The notes beneath the pieces are model-generated. The model searched no databases and was not told the DNA's origin. It saw only the letters and a program-made list of their open reading frames with translations. This document shows, piece after piece, positions 19,027-28,926 of a stretch of 64,000 nucleotides of DNA. Source of the DNA: Dyadobacter luticola (GTDB lineage Bacteria; Bacteroidota; Bacteroidia; Cytophagales; Spirosomataceae); assembly GCF_005860805.1 (NCBI RefSeq), contig NZ_VCEJ01000002.1, forward strand, positions 1,348,375 through 1,412,374. The letters are read 5' to 3'. Made by a program: the position numbers and the translations under genes. Numbering within the stretch: the first letter of the stretch is position 1; every line of letters starts with the position of its first letter.

Positions 19027-19713
19027 ATGAAGAAATTATTTCTTTTTGCTGCTCTCATTCTTTTAAATGTTTACCAATCCAGAAGTCAGTCTAAAACACT
19101 TTTTAATGGTAAAGACCTGAAAGGGTGGCACATAGATGTTCCCGAAATGGACAAAAACCCGAACGCGAGAAATCCGTTTTTAGTCAGAAACGGTTTGCTT
19201 GTGAGCCTCGGCGAGCCGGGCGGCCACCTCATTACCGATGCCAAATACGATAACTTCCGCTGGACATTTCAGTACCGATTTGCCGGCAAGCCTGGTAATT
19301 GTGGCGCGCTGGTGTTCGTATCAAAACCCAGGGACTTGTATGAAATGTTTCCAAAATCCATCGAAGTGCAGATGATGCACGAAAATGCGGGAGATTTCTG
19401 GTGTATCCAGGAAGACATTACGGTGCCGGATATGGAAAAAAGACGCGGCCCGAAGGAAAAATGGGGTGTCAATGGTGACAAGCTCAGAAGGGTACCTAAC
19501 CTGACCGACGGAACCGAAAAGCCACTCGGAGAATGGAATTCGATGGTGATTGAATGTGTTAAAAACTCAATCAAAGTGTGGCTGAATGGTGTGATGGTCA
19601 ACTATGGTTACGACGCCACGGCGCAAACCGGCCAGCTTGCATTGCAGTCCGAAGGTTCCGAAGTTGAGTTCAAAGAGATCAAGATTACGCCTATCAAAGC
19701 ATTGTCCAAATAA
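19027..19713 (+). CDS. DUF1080 protein (3-keto-disaccharide hydrolase-like)
   Basis: 228 residues with a signal peptide (about 1-21), then one DUF1080/PF06439 domain: LFNGKDLKGWH near the start, the ...FRWTFQYRF strand and GALVF, ending VEFKEIKI. DUF1080 is a LamG-like beta-sandwich. Characterised members hydrolyse 3-keto-glycosides made by Gfo/Idh-type oxidoreductases. Its stop overlaps the lspA start (TAATG at 19711-19715), although the two functions have no evident link. An exported Gfo/Idh protein of matching type is encoded at 56.9 kb. Confidence 0.85.
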   Translation: MKKLFLFAALILLNVYQSRSQSKTLFNGKDLKGWHIDVPEMDKNPNARNPFLVRNGLLVSLGEPGGHLITDAKYDNFRWTFQYRFAGKPGNCGALVFVSKPRDLYEMFPKSIEVQMMHENAGDFWCIQEDITVPDMEKRRGPKEKWGVNGDKLRRVPNLTDGTEKPLGEWNSMVIECVKNSIKVWLNGVMVNYGYDATAQTGQLALQSEGSEVEFKEIKITPIKALSK

Positions 19714-20225
19714 TGTCCAAATTCGCTTCCAACAGAATTTTCAGGAATATTCTCATTTTTATTATTCTGGTCGCAAACATTGGCTGCGATCAGATTTCAA
19801 AGAATGTTGTCAGGCAAAATATCGGCTTTTACGAAACACGCAGGATCATTCGGGATTACTTTACGATCACGTATGTCGAAAATCCGGGTGCATTTCTGAG
19901 CCTGGGCAGCGGGCTTCCCGATGCTGCGAAGATCATTATTTTGTCCGTGATTCCCCTGATTGCGCTGACATTCGGGATTCTTTACATTTTTTTAAAAAAG
20001 AATTTAACATTGCTGAGTGCGCTGGCACTTAGCTTCGCCATCGGCGGCGGGATCGGCAATATTTACGATCGATTGGTGCACGGCTCGGTAACGGATTTTA
20101 TGCACATCAACCTGGGCTTTTTCCAGACCGGCATTTTTAATATGGCCGATGTTTCAATAATGACGGGCATGTTTATTTTTTTGATCCAATCGTATTCCAG
20201 GCAAAAGGCACGAATGTTCAGGTAG
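19713..20225 (+). CDS. lspA: Lipoprotein signal peptidase II
   Basis: 170-residue inner-membrane aspartyl protease that removes signal peptides from diacylated prolipoproteins. The conserved blocks are CDQISKNVV (25-33), VENPGAFLS (55-63), GNIYDR..HGSVTDF with Asp128, and FNMADVSI with Asp146. The two Asp residues, 18 apart, are the catalytic dyad. Four membrane helices are predicted. The start overlaps the stop of the DUF1080 gene by 1 nt. A strong terminator follows. Confidence 0.96.
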   Translation: MSKFASNRIFRNILIFIILVANIGCDQISKNVVRQNIGFYETRRIIRDYFTITYVENPGAFLSLGSGLPDAAKIIILSVIPLIALTFGILYIFLKKNLTLLSALALSFAIGGGIGNIYDRLVHGSVTDFMHINLGFFQTGIFNMADVSIMTGMFIFLIQSYSRQKARMFR

Positions 20226-20250
20226 GTTACAATTTAGCATATAGTAAATT

Positions 20251-20285
20251 AAAAAGGCTCTGGAAATGAATCCAGAGCCTTTTTA
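20251..20285. terminator. Bidirectional intrinsic terminator (lspA / aconitase)
   Basis: AAAAAGGCTCTGGA / TCCAGAGCCTTTTT forms a perfect 14-bp stem with loop AATGAA (20265-20270). It has an A-tract on one side and a T-tract on the other, so it can stop transcription of lspA and of the converging aconitase gene. Confidence 0.9.
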
Positions 20286-20302
20286 ATTTACTTCAATAAA
20301 AC

Positions 20303-22570
20303 TTATGCGCCTACTGATTTGCGGATAATGTTTAATGCGGAACCCGCTTTAAACCACTCAATCTGCTGGCTGTTGTAGGTATGGTTCACAGGGAATTCTT
20401 CGCTGGTACCGTCACTGTGATGCAGCACGATCGTCAGCGGTTGTCCTTCTGCAAAAGTTTCCAGACCTGTGATATCAATCGTATCGTCTTCCTGAATTTT
20501 ATCGTAATCAGCTGTGCTGGAAAACGTTAATGCCAGCATACCTTGTTTTTTCAGGTTGGTTTCGTGAATACGGGCAAATGATTTGGTCAGAATCGCGCGT
20601 ACGCCCAGGAAACGTGGTTCCATCGCTGCGTGCTCGCGGGATGAACCTTCACCATAATTTTCGTCACCTACCACAATGGTACCGATTCCATGCGCCTTGT
20701 AATCGCGCTGTACCGCAGGCACTTCACTGTATTGGTTCGTCAGCTGATTTTTTACGGTGTTGGTTTTTTCGTTATAAAAATTCACCGCGCCAATCAGCAT
20801 ATTGTTCGAAATGTTGTCCAGGTGACCTCGGTATTTCAGCCAGGGACCCGCCATCGAAATGTGGTCAGTCGTACACTTACCTTTCGCTTTAATCAGCAGT
20901 TTCAAACCTTTCAAATCTGTCCCTTCCCATTCCGGGAAAGGCGCAAGCAGCTGCAAACGATCAGATGTAGGGCTTACCAAAACCTGCACCTGCGAAGGAT
21001 CCTCCGCCGGAGCCTGATAGCCAGCATCTTCTACTGCAAAACCTCTTGTGGGCAATTCAAGACCAGTCGGCTCGTCTAGTAGCACTTCGACACCGTCGGT
21101 ATTGACCAACTTATCCACCCGCGGATCGAAAGTAAGCCGTCCGGCGATGGCCATCGCGGTCACGATTTCCGGAGATGCTACAAATGAATGCGTGTTCGGG
21201 TTACCGTCGGCACGTTTGGAGAAGTTACGGTTGAAAGAGGTGATAATGGAGTTCTTCTCCCCTTTTTCAGCACCGTGGCGTGCCCACTGTCCGATACAAG
21301 GTCCGCATGCATTGGCAAGTACTACGCCGCCGATCTGTGCGAATGTATCGAGGAAACCGTCACGCTCTACCGTATATCGAACCTGCTCGGAACCAGGCGT
21401 AATCGTATATTCTGAACTCACTTTCAGCTTTTTATCAACTGCCTGTTTCGCCAGAGAAGCCGCGCGGCTCACATCTTCATAAGAAGAGTTGGTGCAGGAA
21501 CCGATCAAGCCGACAGAAAGCACTTCCGGCCAGCCATTTTCTTTCACCGCCGTGGCGAATTTGGAAAGCGGCCACGCCAAATCCGGCGTAAATGGTCCGT
21601 TGATATGTGGCTCTAATGTGGAAAGATCCAGTTCGATCAGCTGATCATAATATGTAGCCGGGTCATTATATACCTCATTATCAGAACGAAGATATTCTTT
21701 TACTGCATCAGCCGCGTCGGCAATTTCCGCTCTTTCAGTCGCTCTCAAATACGCAGCGCTTCTCTGATCGTAAGCGAAAATCGAAGTAGTTGCCCCGATT
21801 TCAGCACCCATGTTACAGATGGTTGCTTTTCCGGTTGCTGAAATGCTTTCCGCACCTTCACCGAAATATTCTACAATGTATCCGGTACCGCCCTTTACAG
21901 TCAACTGCCCTGCAACCCAAAGGATTACATCTTTTGCTGCCGTCCAGCCGCTTAGTTTCCCAGTCAGTTTTACACCGATCAAACGTGGCATTTTCAACTC
22001 CCACGCCAATCCTGACATCACATCAGAAGCATCCGCGCCGCCGACACCGATTGCGATCATTCCCAAACCACCTGCATTAGGTGTGTGAGAATCCGTACCG
22101 ATCATCATGCCACCCGGAAATGCATAATTTTCAAGCACTACCTGGTGAATGATCCCCGCGCCTGCACGCCAAAAACCCAATCCATATTTATTGGAAACGG
22201 AAGAAAGAAAATCGTACACCTCCTTATTTTTATCGACGGCTGTTTTCAAATCTTCCACCGCGCCTACTTCCGCCTGGATCAGGTGGTCGCAATGTACGGT
22301 TGATGGAACCGCTACCTGGGGACGGCCTGCCTGCATAAACTGCAAAAGCGCCATCTGGGCAGTTGCATCCTGCATGGCAACACGGTCCGGCGCGAAATCC
22401 ACGTACGATTTTCCTCGCTCGTAAACCTGGGTCGGGGTACCTTCCCATAAGTGAGAATACAGAATTTTCTCTGCCAAGGTCAAAGGCCGCCCTTCAATTC
22501 TACGAGCAGCTTCTACTCTTTCCTGCATTCGGGCATAAACGCCCTTAATCATATCTAAGTCAAAAGCCAT
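20303..22570 (-). CDS. Aconitate hydratase, mitochondrial/AcnA-type
   Basis: 755-residue TCA-cycle enzyme converting citrate to isocitrate through cis-aconitate. The 4Fe-4S cluster ligands are Cys359 (GSCTNSS), Cys422 and Cys425 (CGPCIGQW). The C-terminal swivel domain shows [15 protein letters not shown]. The length is close to mitochondrial aconitase (about 750-780), shorter than AcnA/IRP1 enzymes (about 890). It lies 56 bp downstream of acnB in the same direction, so both are probably made from one transcript. The plus-side terminator at 20251-20285 closes the unit. Confidence 0.95.
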   Translation of the reverse strand: MAFDLDMIKGVYARMQERVEAARRIEGRPLTLAEKILYSHLWEGTPTQVYERGKSYVDFAPDRVAMQDATAQMALLQFMQAGRPQVAVPSTVHCDHLIQAEVGAVEDLKTAVDKNKEVYDFLSSVSNKYGLGFWRAGAGIIHQVVLENYAFPGGMMIGTDSHTPNAGGLGMIAIGVGGADASDVMSGLAWELKMPRLIGVKLTGKLSGWTAAKDVILWVAGQLTVKGGTGYIVEYFGEGAESISATGKATICNMGAEIGATTSIFAYDQRSAAYLRATERAEIADAADAVKEYLRSDNEVYNDPATYYDQLIELDLSTLEPHINGPFTPDLAWPLSKFATAVKENGWPEVLSVGLIGSCTNSSYEDVSRAASLAKQAVDKKLKVSSEYTITPGSEQVRYTVERDGFLDTFAQIGGVVLANACGPCIGQWARHGAEKGEKNSIITSFNRNFSKRADGNPNTHSFVASPEIVTAMAIAGRLTFDPRVDKLVNTDGVEVLLDEPTGLELPTRGFAVEDAGYQAPAEDPSQVQVLVSPTSDRLQLLAPFPEWEGTDLKGLKLLIKAKGKCTTDHISMAGPWLKYRGHLDNISNNMLIGAVNFYNEKTNTVKNQLTNQYSEVPAVQRDYKAHGIGTIVVGDENYGEGSSREHAAMEPRFLGVRAILTKSFARIHETNLKKQGMLALTFSSTADYDKIQEDDTIDITGLETFAEGQPLTIVLHHSDGTSEEFPVNHTYNSQQIEWFKAGSALNIIRKSVGA

Positions 22571-22626
22571 AGTAATTAAATTAATGCTTACAAATGCACT
22601 CGCGTCAACAACTGTACCAGCAGCAG

Positions 22627-25398
22627 TTATCTGCTCAATTGCTTCACCGGAGGTGCGAACTTGGTCAGGTCTATACCCACTACAGCCGCTTTGTATTCGT
22701 CAATGTTTGGGATGCGCCCAAGTATAGCAGACAAAACCACCACCGGCGTGGATGCCAGCAGCGACTCTCCCTTTTTGCGCTCCGAATCTTCCACCACCCT
22801 GCCCTGAAAAAGGCGGGTTGAAGTGGCCAGTACCGTATCACCTTTCGCTGCTTTTTCCTGGTTACCCATGCAGAGGTTACAGCCCGGACGTTCAAGGTAC
22901 ATCATATTTTCGTACTCAGTGCGTGCGGCTACTTTCGGTGCATTGTCATCAAATTCGAAGCCGGAATAACGTTGCAACACGTCCCAGTCACCTTCACTTT
23001 TGAGTTCTTCTACAATATTATAAGTAGGTGCTGCCACCACGAGCGGGGCGTGAAATTCCACCTTACCCTGCTGCTCCTCAATGTTTTTCAACATTTGAGA
23101 GACAATTTTTAAATCTCCCTTATGCACCATGCAGGAACCCACAAAACCAAGATCCACCTTTTTATCATCGCCATAAAAAGAAATCGGGCGGATGGTATCG
23201 TGGGTATATCTTTTGGAAACGTCTTTGTTGTTCACATCCGGATCCGCGATCATTGGTTCCACGATCACATCCAGGTCTACCACCACTTCTGCATAATACT
23301 TGGCATTTGCATCCGGTGTCAATGCTGGTTTCTCGCCGGATTTGATTTCTGTAATCCTCTTATCGGCTTTATTAATCAAACCTTGTAGCACCTGCTTGTG
23401 GTTGTCCATACCCTTATCGATCATGATCTGGATCCGGCGTTTTGCAGTTTCCAATGATTCGATCAGCGTATCATCCTCGGAAATACAAATGGACGCTTTC
23501 GCCTTCATTTCAGCAGTCCAGTCGGTAAATGTAAATGCCTGGTCGGCTGGTAAGGTGCCCAGGTGTACCTCGATAATGCGGCCCTGGAAAACGTTTTCAC
23601 CGCCAAATTTTTGGAGCATCTGCGCCTGGGTAGCATGCACCACATCGCGGAAATCCATGTGGCCTTTCATATCACCTTTGAATGTAACTTTCACAGACTC
23701 TGGGATCGGCATGGAAGCTTCTCCGGTAGCCAGCGCGAGCGCAACTGTTCCCGAGTCAGCGCCGAATGCTACACCTTTTGACATTCTGGTATGCGAGTCG
23801 CCGCCGATAATGATTGCCCACTCGTCAACAGTAATATCATTCAAAACTTTATGGATCACATCTGTCATTGAGTGATATTCTCCTTTCGGGTCACGCGCGG
23901 TGATCAGACCAAAATCATTCATGAACTTCATCAGTTTCGGAATGTTGGCCTGCGCTTTTTTATCCCAAACCGAAGCTGTGTGACAACCCGACTGGTATGC
24001 ACCGTCAACAATCGGCGAAATCACGGTAGCCGCCATTGATTCCAGCTCCTGCGAGGTCATCAAACCGGTGGTATCCTGCGAACCGACAATGTTCACTTCT
24101 ACGCGTACATCGGAACCGGCGTGTAAAACCTTACCCGGCGTGGTACCCACCGCATTTCTGTTAAATATTTTTTCAACGGCCGTAAGTCCCTGGCCTTCAT
24201 TGGAAATTTCTTTGGAAGGCGCAAAAACAGGCGTAGGTTCGATGCCAAGGATCTTCGCGGCGATCGTTTGTATCTTTTTACCAAAAACAATCGCGTAAGA
24301 TCCGCCAGCACGGATGAATTCCTTTTTCTGCGGCGTGAGCGCTTTCGAAATGTCGATGAGCTCCTGCTCGCCTTTGTATAGTTTTTTGGTTTGTGTATTA
24401 ATGGTCAGAACAGTGCCCGTTGCCACCGAATATACTTCTTCGAGAATCGGATCACCATTTTCGTTGCGGACAACATTGCCGTTTTCATCCACTTTTTTAA
24501 CCCAGTTTTTCAGGTCTATTCCAATTCCGCCAGTGACGTCGACGGTTGTAAGGAAAATCGGGGAGATACCATTTGTACCGCCGACAATCGGGGCAATGTT
24601 TACAAAAGGAACATATGGGCTAGCTTGTTTTCCAGTCCAAAGCGCCACATTGTTCACACCCGACATCCGCGACGAGCCTACGCCCATCGTGCCTTTTTCG
24701 GCGATCAGCATGACGCTTTTGTCAGGATGTTCCGCCTGCAAAGCTTTGATCTGCTGCTGCGCCTGCGGCGTGATCATACATTGACCGTGCAACTCGCGGT
24801 CGGAACGTGAATGTGCCTGGTTGCCAGGGGAAAGTAAATCGGTTGAAATGTCGCCTTCGCCGGCTATAAATGTAACTATCTTGATTTCTTCGGGAACCTC
24901 CGGCAGTTTGGTGAAAAACTCGGCCTTCGCATAACTTTCAAGCAGGTCGATGGCCACCGGGTTATTGTTTTTAAATGCTTCTTTCAACCGGTCGGTGTCG
25001 GCGTCGTAGAGATAAACCTGCGTTTTAAGTACTTCGGCAGCTTGTTTTGCAATGTCGATGTTTTCACCCAACGCAAGGTCAAGCAAAACGCCAATGGACG
25101 GGCCGCCTTTCATGTGCGACAAAAGCTCAAATGCAAATGCAGGCGATATTTCCGGCAGGACAGATTCTCCAAGAATGATTTCTTTTAAAAACCTGGCTTT
25201 CGCACCGGCAGCACTGGTCGTGCCTGGTAATGTGTTGTAGATAAAAAATTTGAGGGAGTCTTCCCGGTATTCGTTTTCGGGATCTTTAATCTGAGCAATA
25301 ATTTCTCCCAGCAATTCCGCACCGTCAATAGGTTTTGGGTGAAGACCCAGAGTTTTTCTTTCCTCAATCTCCTTGATGTAATCCTTATAAATGTTCAT
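22627..25398 (-). CDS. acnB: Bifunctional aconitate hydratase 2 / 2-methylisocitrate dehydratase
   Basis: 923 residues with the AcnB domain order: N-terminal HEAT-like helical domain (about 1-160), swivel domain (about 165-380) and then the three catalytic domains. The cluster ligands Cys756 (GSCMVHKG) and Cys840/Cys843 (CNLCMGNQ) are present. AcnB interconverts citrate and isocitrate and dehydrates 2-methylisocitrate in the methylcitrate cycle. It is the first gene of a two-gene unit with the mitochondrial-type aconitase. A TAAATTTG box (minus strand, 25462-25469) lies about 65 nt upstream. Confidence 0.96.
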   Translation of the reverse strand: MNIYKDYIKEIEERKTLGLHPKPIDGAELLGEIIAQIKDPENEYREDSLKFFIYNTLPGTTSAAGAKARFLKEIILGESVLPEISPAFAFELLSHMKGGPSIGVLLDLALGENIDIAKQAAEVLKTQVYLYDADTDRLKEAFKNNNPVAIDLLESYAKAEFFTKLPEVPEEIKIVTFIAGEGDISTDLLSPGNQAHSRSDRELHGQCMITPQAQQQIKALQAEHPDKSVMLIAEKGTMGVGSSRMSGVNNVALWTGKQASPYVPFVNIAPIVGGTNGISPIFLTTVDVTGGIGIDLKNWVKKVDENGNVVRNENGDPILEEVYSVATGTVLTINTQTKKLYKGEQELIDISKALTPQKKEFIRAGGSYAIVFGKKIQTIAAKILGIEPTPVFAPSKEISNEGQGLTAVEKIFNRNAVGTTPGKVLHAGSDVRVEVNIVGSQDTTGLMTSQELESMAATVISPIVDGAYQSGCHTASVWDKKAQANIPKLMKFMNDFGLITARDPKGEYHSMTDVIHKVLNDITVDEWAIIIGGDSHTRMSKGVAFGADSGTVALALATGEASMPIPESVKVTFKGDMKGHMDFRDVVHATQAQMLQKFGGENVFQGRIIEVHLGTLPADQAFTFTDWTAEMKAKASICISEDDTLIESLETAKRRIQIMIDKGMDNHKQVLQGLINKADKRITEIKSGEKPALTPDANAKYYAEVVVDLDVIVEPMIADPDVNNKDVSKRYTHDTIRPISFYGDDKKVDLGFVGSCMVHKGDLKIVSQMLKNIEEQQGKVEFHAPLVVAAPTYNIVEELKSEGDWDVLQRYSGFEFDDNAPKVAARTEYENMMYLERPGCNLCMGNQEKAAKGDTVLATSTRLFQGRVVEDSERKKGESLLASTPVVVLSAILGRIPNIDEYKAAVVGIDLTKFAPPVKQLSR

Positions 25399-25461
25399 GA
25401 TAGAAATTTTTCGACGCCTCTTTTTACTTTTTCAATCTGTGAAATAAAACACGCGAACTTA

Positions 25462-25469
25462 CAAATTTA
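25462..25469 (-). promoter_or_regulatory. Possible -7 box (TAAATTTG) of acnB
   Basis: Exact TAnnTTTG match on the minus strand. Predicted start of transcription is near 25455, giving a leader of about 57 nt. The -33 element is poor (ATTG, 24 nt upstream). Confidence 0.35.
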
Positions 25470-25658
25470 CCCAATATACGAGGGGTTTCAGCGCCAATTT
25501 CACAACTATTTAGCATCATTATATATACAGCTACATTTAAATAACCCGACCATTATTTTTTTTGTTCTTACCGATCGGATATTTCACTTATTAATTAAAA
25601 CCCTTACCCTGAAACCAACCGGCGCGCTGGTCCAAAACCCTTTCCTTTTTTTCTGCGC

Positions 25659-25691
25659 TTTGATTTTTTGTTTGATTGTGCCCTATATTTG
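25659..25691 (+). promoter_or_regulatory. Promoter of topA (TTTG-N21-TATATTTG)
   Basis: TTTG at 25659-25662 and TATATTTG at 25684-25691 are separated by 21 nt, an exact fit to the Bacteroidota sigma factor consensus TTTG-N19-21-TAnnTTTG. The predicted start near 25697 gives a leader of about 34 nt to the ATG at 25731. It supports that ATG over the upstream one at 25668, which lies inside the promoter. Confidence 0.7.
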
Positions 25692-25730
25692 GACATTCAT
25701 AGTGGTACCAGATCCCTTAATCTTAAAGTT

Positions 25731-28163
25731 ATGTCAAAAAACCTGGTGATCGTTGAGTCACCGGCGAAGGCCAAAACCATTGAAAATTATCTCGGTCAGG
25801 ATTTCACGGTAAAGTCAAGTTTCGGCCACGTCCGCGACCTTCCTGAGCATGATATGGGTGTGGATGTTGAACACGGTTTTCAGCCTTCTTACGAAATCTC
25901 CTCCGATAAAGTTAAAGTCATTTCAGAGCTTAAAAAGCTGGCAAAAGGCGCAGAAGTCTGGCTAGCGACGGATGATGACCGCGAAGGAGAAGCTATTTCC
26001 TGGCACTTGAAAGAGGCGCTCGGCCTACCGGATGACACCAAACGAATCGTTTTTCGGGAGATCACCAAGACGGCTTTGCAGAATGCGATCGCCAAACCGA
26101 GGGTGATCGACGCGGATCTGGTGGACGCCCAACAAGCCCGCCGGATCCTTGACAGACTGGTCGGTTACGAACTTTCACCGGTACTCTGGAAAAAGATCAG
26201 GATCGGAAAATCCAACCTCTCGGCAGGCCGCGTGCAGTCGGTGGCGGTACGGATTATTGTGGAAAGGGAGCGGGAAATTGATGCATTTAAAAGCAAAAGC
26301 AGCTTTAAGGTTACGGCACATTTTGATCTGGGAAATGGAAAAGTTCTGAATGCAGAGCTGGCCAAAAACTTTGCTACCGAAGGTGACGCGCAGAAATTTC
26401 TTGAGAAATGTATCGGCGCTGAATTTTCGATCAAAAACCTGGAAGTAAAACCTGCTAAAAAAACCCCTGCACCACCATTTACAACTTCTACATTACAACA
26501 AGAGGCTTCACGGAAACTGAGTTTTTCAGTGGCCCAAACCATGACCGTCGCCCAGCGTTTGTATGAGGCTGGTAAAATTTCCTACATGCGTACCGACTCG
26601 ACAAATTTGTCGGAAGAAGCACTGGAAAAAGCCCGTCAGCAGATTACCGGCGAGTATGGTCAGGAATATTTTAATAGAAGGATTTTTAAAACCAAATCCG
26701 AATCCGCTCAGGAAGCTCACGAAGCCATCCGTCCGACGGATTTCTCCACATTATCGGCCAGCAGCGACAGGAATGAGCAGCGTTTGTACGAGCTGATCTG
26801 GAAACGCGCGATTGCTTCCCAAATGTCGGACGCGCAGCTGGAACGGACTACTGCCACTATCGGCATTTCGACTACCTCGGAAGAGCTTGTGGCTCAGGGG
26901 GAAGTGATCAAATTTGAGGGATTTCTGAAAGTTTATATGGAATCCTCAGATGATGAGGGTGACGAGGAACAAAAAGGCATGTTACCGCCCCTGAACATTG
27001 GTCAGCTGCTGAAACTGGCGGATATGAAAGCGACGGAGCGTTTCACCAGAAACCCGCCGAGATATACCGAAGCGAGTTTGGTGAAAAAGCTGGAAGAAAT
27101 GGGCATCGGACGTCCGTCAACTTACGCTCCGACAATTTCGACCATTCTGAAAAGAGAATACATTATCAAGGAAGACCGCGAAGGTTTTGAGCGGGAGTTC
27201 AAGGAATTGACACTCGCTAATGATCAGATTAAGAGCAAAGTAAATAAAGAAATATACGGTTCTGAAAAATCGAAGTTGTTCCCCACCAGCACTGGTATGG
27301 TAGTGAATGATTTTCTTGTGAGCCATTTTAATGACATTGTCGACTATTCTTTTACGGCGAATGTCGAAAAAGACTTTGACCACATTGCGGACGGACAATT
27401 GCAGTGGCGGCAAATGATCAAGGATTTTTATACGCCATTTTCGAAAAAAGTGGTGGAAGCAACAGAAGAGGCCATCGACCGCAGTCTGACTTCCAGGGAT
27501 TTGGGTGAAGATCCGGCTACGGGCAAGAAGGTTTCTGTACGGATCGGGAAATTCGGGCCTTATGTGCAGATCGGGGATGCGGAGGATGAAGAAAAACCGA
27601 AGTTTGCGAGTTTGCAAAAAGGACAATTGATGGAAAACATCACGCTGGACGAGGCTTTTGAACTTTTCAAATTGCCGCGGACGGTAGGTTCTTATGAGGA
27701 CAAAGAACTGGTTGTGAACATTGGTCGCTTCGGGCCTTATGTGAAGCACGACGGAAAATACTACTCGCTGCTGAAAACCGATGATCCGATGTCTGTGAGT
27801 GAGGATCGTTTGAAGGAAATTATCATTCAAAAACGTTTGCAGGACAGCAGCCGGACCATCAAAGAATTTGATCAGGACCCTGATGCGAAAGTTTTAAATG
27901 GAAAATACGGGCCTTACATCGCTTTTGGCAAAAAGAATGTAAAGATTCCAAAAGGCACCGACCCGGCTGATTTAACTTATGAAGAAATTGTGAAACTCGC
28001 TGCTGAGACGCCGGACAAACCGGCTGGACGTGGCGGTTTCAAAAAGGCGGCTCCGAAGGCTGCTGCGGCTCCGGCTGAGAAAAAAGCGGAGAAGAAACCG
28101 GCAGCTGCGAAAAAGCCAGCGGCTAAAAAACCGGCGGCTAAGAAGGCTGTCAAAAAAGCTTAA
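25731..28163 (+). CDS. topA: DNA topoisomerase I
   Basis: 810 residues from the ATG at 25731 (MSKNLVIVESPAKAKTI). Type IA topoisomerase that relaxes negative supercoils. The TOPRIM domain carries IVESPAKAKTI at the start and DDDREGEAISWH. The catalytic tyrosine is Tyr285 in SYMRTDSTN. The C-terminal third has FGPYVQIGD, FGPYVKHDG and YGPYIAFG repeats in place of zinc fingers. The last about 40 residues are almost only Lys, Ala and Pro, a histone-H1-like tail likely to add non-specific DNA binding. The topA promoter lies directly upstream, and a 35-nt palindrome follows the stop by zero bases. Confidence 0.97.
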   Translation: MSKNLVIVESPAKAKTIENYLGQDFTVKSSFGHVRDLPEHDMGVDVEHGFQPSYEISSDKVKVISELKKLAKGAEVWLATDDDREGEAISWHLKEALGLPDDTKRIVFREITKTALQNAIAKPRVIDADLVDAQQARRILDRLVGYELSPVLWKKIRIGKSNLSAGRVQSVAVRIIVEREREIDAFKSKSSFKVTAHFDLGNGKVLNAELAKNFATEGDAQKFLEKCIGAEFSIKNLEVKPAKKTPAPPFTTSTLQQEASRKLSFSVAQTMTVAQRLYEAGKISYMRTDSTNLSEEALEKARQQITGEYGQEYFNRRIFKTKSESAQEAHEAIRPTDFSTLSASSDRNEQRLYELIWKRAIASQMSDAQLERTTATIGISTTSEELVAQGEVIKFEGFLKVYMESSDDEGDEEQKGMLPPLNIGQLLKLADMKATERFTRNPPRYTEASLVKKLEEMGIGRPSTYAPTISTILKREYIIKEDREGFEREFKELTLANDQIKSKVNKEIYGSEKSKLFPTSTGMVVNDFLVSHFNDIVDYSFTANVEKDFDHIADGQLQWRQMIKDFYTPFSKKVVEATEEAIDRSLTSRDLGEDPATGKKVSVRIGKFGPYVQIGDAEDEEKPKFASLQKGQLMENITLDEAFELFKLPRTVGSYEDKELVVNIGRFGPYVKHDGKYYSLLKTDDPMSVSEDRLKEIIIQKRLQDSSRTIKEFDQDPDAKVLNGKYGPYIAFGKKNVKIPKGTDPADLTYEEIVKLAAETPDKPAGRGGFKKAAPKAAAAPAEKKAEKKPAAAKKPAAKKPAAKKAVKKA

Positions 28164-28198
28164 TGCCACGAATGCACCGCAGCGGTGCATTCGTGGCA
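28164..28198. repeat. 35-nt perfect palindrome after topA
   Basis: Arms TGCCACGAATGCACCGC (28164-28180) and its exact reverse complement (28182-28198) flank a single A. It begins at the first base after the topA stop. It lacks a T-run, so it is an atypical terminator. It could be a REP-like dispersed palindrome or an mRNA 3'-end stabiliser. Confidence 0.8.
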
Positions 28199-28233
28199 AA
28201 CCAAAAATCTGTACACACGTAAATATCAATACA

Positions 28234-28926
28234 ATGAAAAAATTAGTAGTTCTTTCAGGAGCGGGGATTAGTGCGGAGAGTGGGATCAGCACATTTAGGG
28301 ACAATGGTGGTTTGTGGGATAACTACCGGATTGAGGATGTAGCAACCCCGGAAGCGTGGTTGAGAAATCAGGAACTGGTGCTGGATTTTTACAATCAGCG
28401 CCGCAAGCAGGCCGAAAGTGTGAAACCCAATGCAGCACATTATGCACTGGCAGAATTGGAAAATCATTTCGACGTCACCATTATCACGCAGAATGTCGAC
28501 AACCTGCACGAAGTAGCCGGTTCTTCGAAAGTAATCCATTTGCACGGCGAACTTTTCAAATCCCGCAGTACCAAAAATCCCGACCTGGTTTATGAGATGA
28601 AAACCTGGGAGCTGAAAACCGGCGACTTGTGCGAGGAAGGTAGCCAGCTAAGGCCGCACATTGTCTGGTTCGGCGAAGAGGTACCGATGATGGCCGTGGC
28701 CATGGACATTACCGAAGAAGCGGATATTTTCCTCGTAATCGGCACTTCGCTGGCTGTGTATCCAGCCGCTGGACTTGTAAATTACGTTGCGCCGGGCCGC
28801 CCTATTTTCATCGTAGACCCAGCACAACCCGAGATTTCCCTTAAAAAGAATATGACCTTCATCCAGGAAAAGGCCACTACCGGGATGGACAGTTTGATCA
28901 AAAAATATTTATTACCAGATAACTAA
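28234..28926 (+). CDS. cobB: NAD-dependent deacylase (sirtuin), zinc-site-less class III type
   Basis: 230 residues from the ATG at 28234; an open frame continues upstream into topA but has no sirtuin content. Motifs: [14 protein letters not shown] (9-22), TQNVDNLH (85-92), catalytic His104 in HLHGE and [12 protein letters not shown]. Tyr53 and Arg56 in FYNQRR match the Y-x-x-R pair that marks class III sirtuins (CobB/SIRT5), which remove succinyl and malonyl as well as acetyl groups. The usual four zinc cysteines are absent: the only cysteine is Cys133. The stop overlaps the folD start (TAATG). The symbol follows E. coli CobB by family; specificity is inferred. Confidence 0.88.
   Translation: MKKLVVLSGAGISAESGISTFRDNGGLWDNYRIEDVATPEAWLRNQELVLDFYNQRRKQAESVKPNAAHYALAELENHFDVTIITQNVDNLHEVAGSSKVIHLHGELFKSRSTKNPDLVYEMKTWELKTGDLCEEGSQLRPHIVWFGEEVPMMAVAMDITEEADIFLVIGTSLAVYPAAGLVNYVAPGRPIFIVDPAQPEISLKKNMTFIQEKATTGMDSLIKKYLLPDN

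Larger units (their letters stand above)
25399..25730. other. Divergent intergenic region acnB / topA
   Basis: 332 bp without a convincing gene, AT-rich. It holds a full topA promoter candidate (25659-25691, plus) and a partial acnB candidate (25462-25469, minus). I see no strong hairpin or repeat here. Confidence 0.7.

Noticed and set aside
25339..25749. Plus-strand frame of 136 codons between acnB and topA
   Set aside because: It overlaps the acnB start and the topA promoter and start, and its composition is that of AT-rich non-coding DNA.
27117..27830. Minus-strand frame of 237 codons within topA
   Set aside because: Fully antisense to a confident topA; no recognisable domain.
28030..28233. 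Upstream extension of the sirtuin into topA
   Set aside because: The 68 extra codons are the K/A-rich topA tail read in another frame (Arg/Leu-rich); the sirtuin fold begins at 28234.
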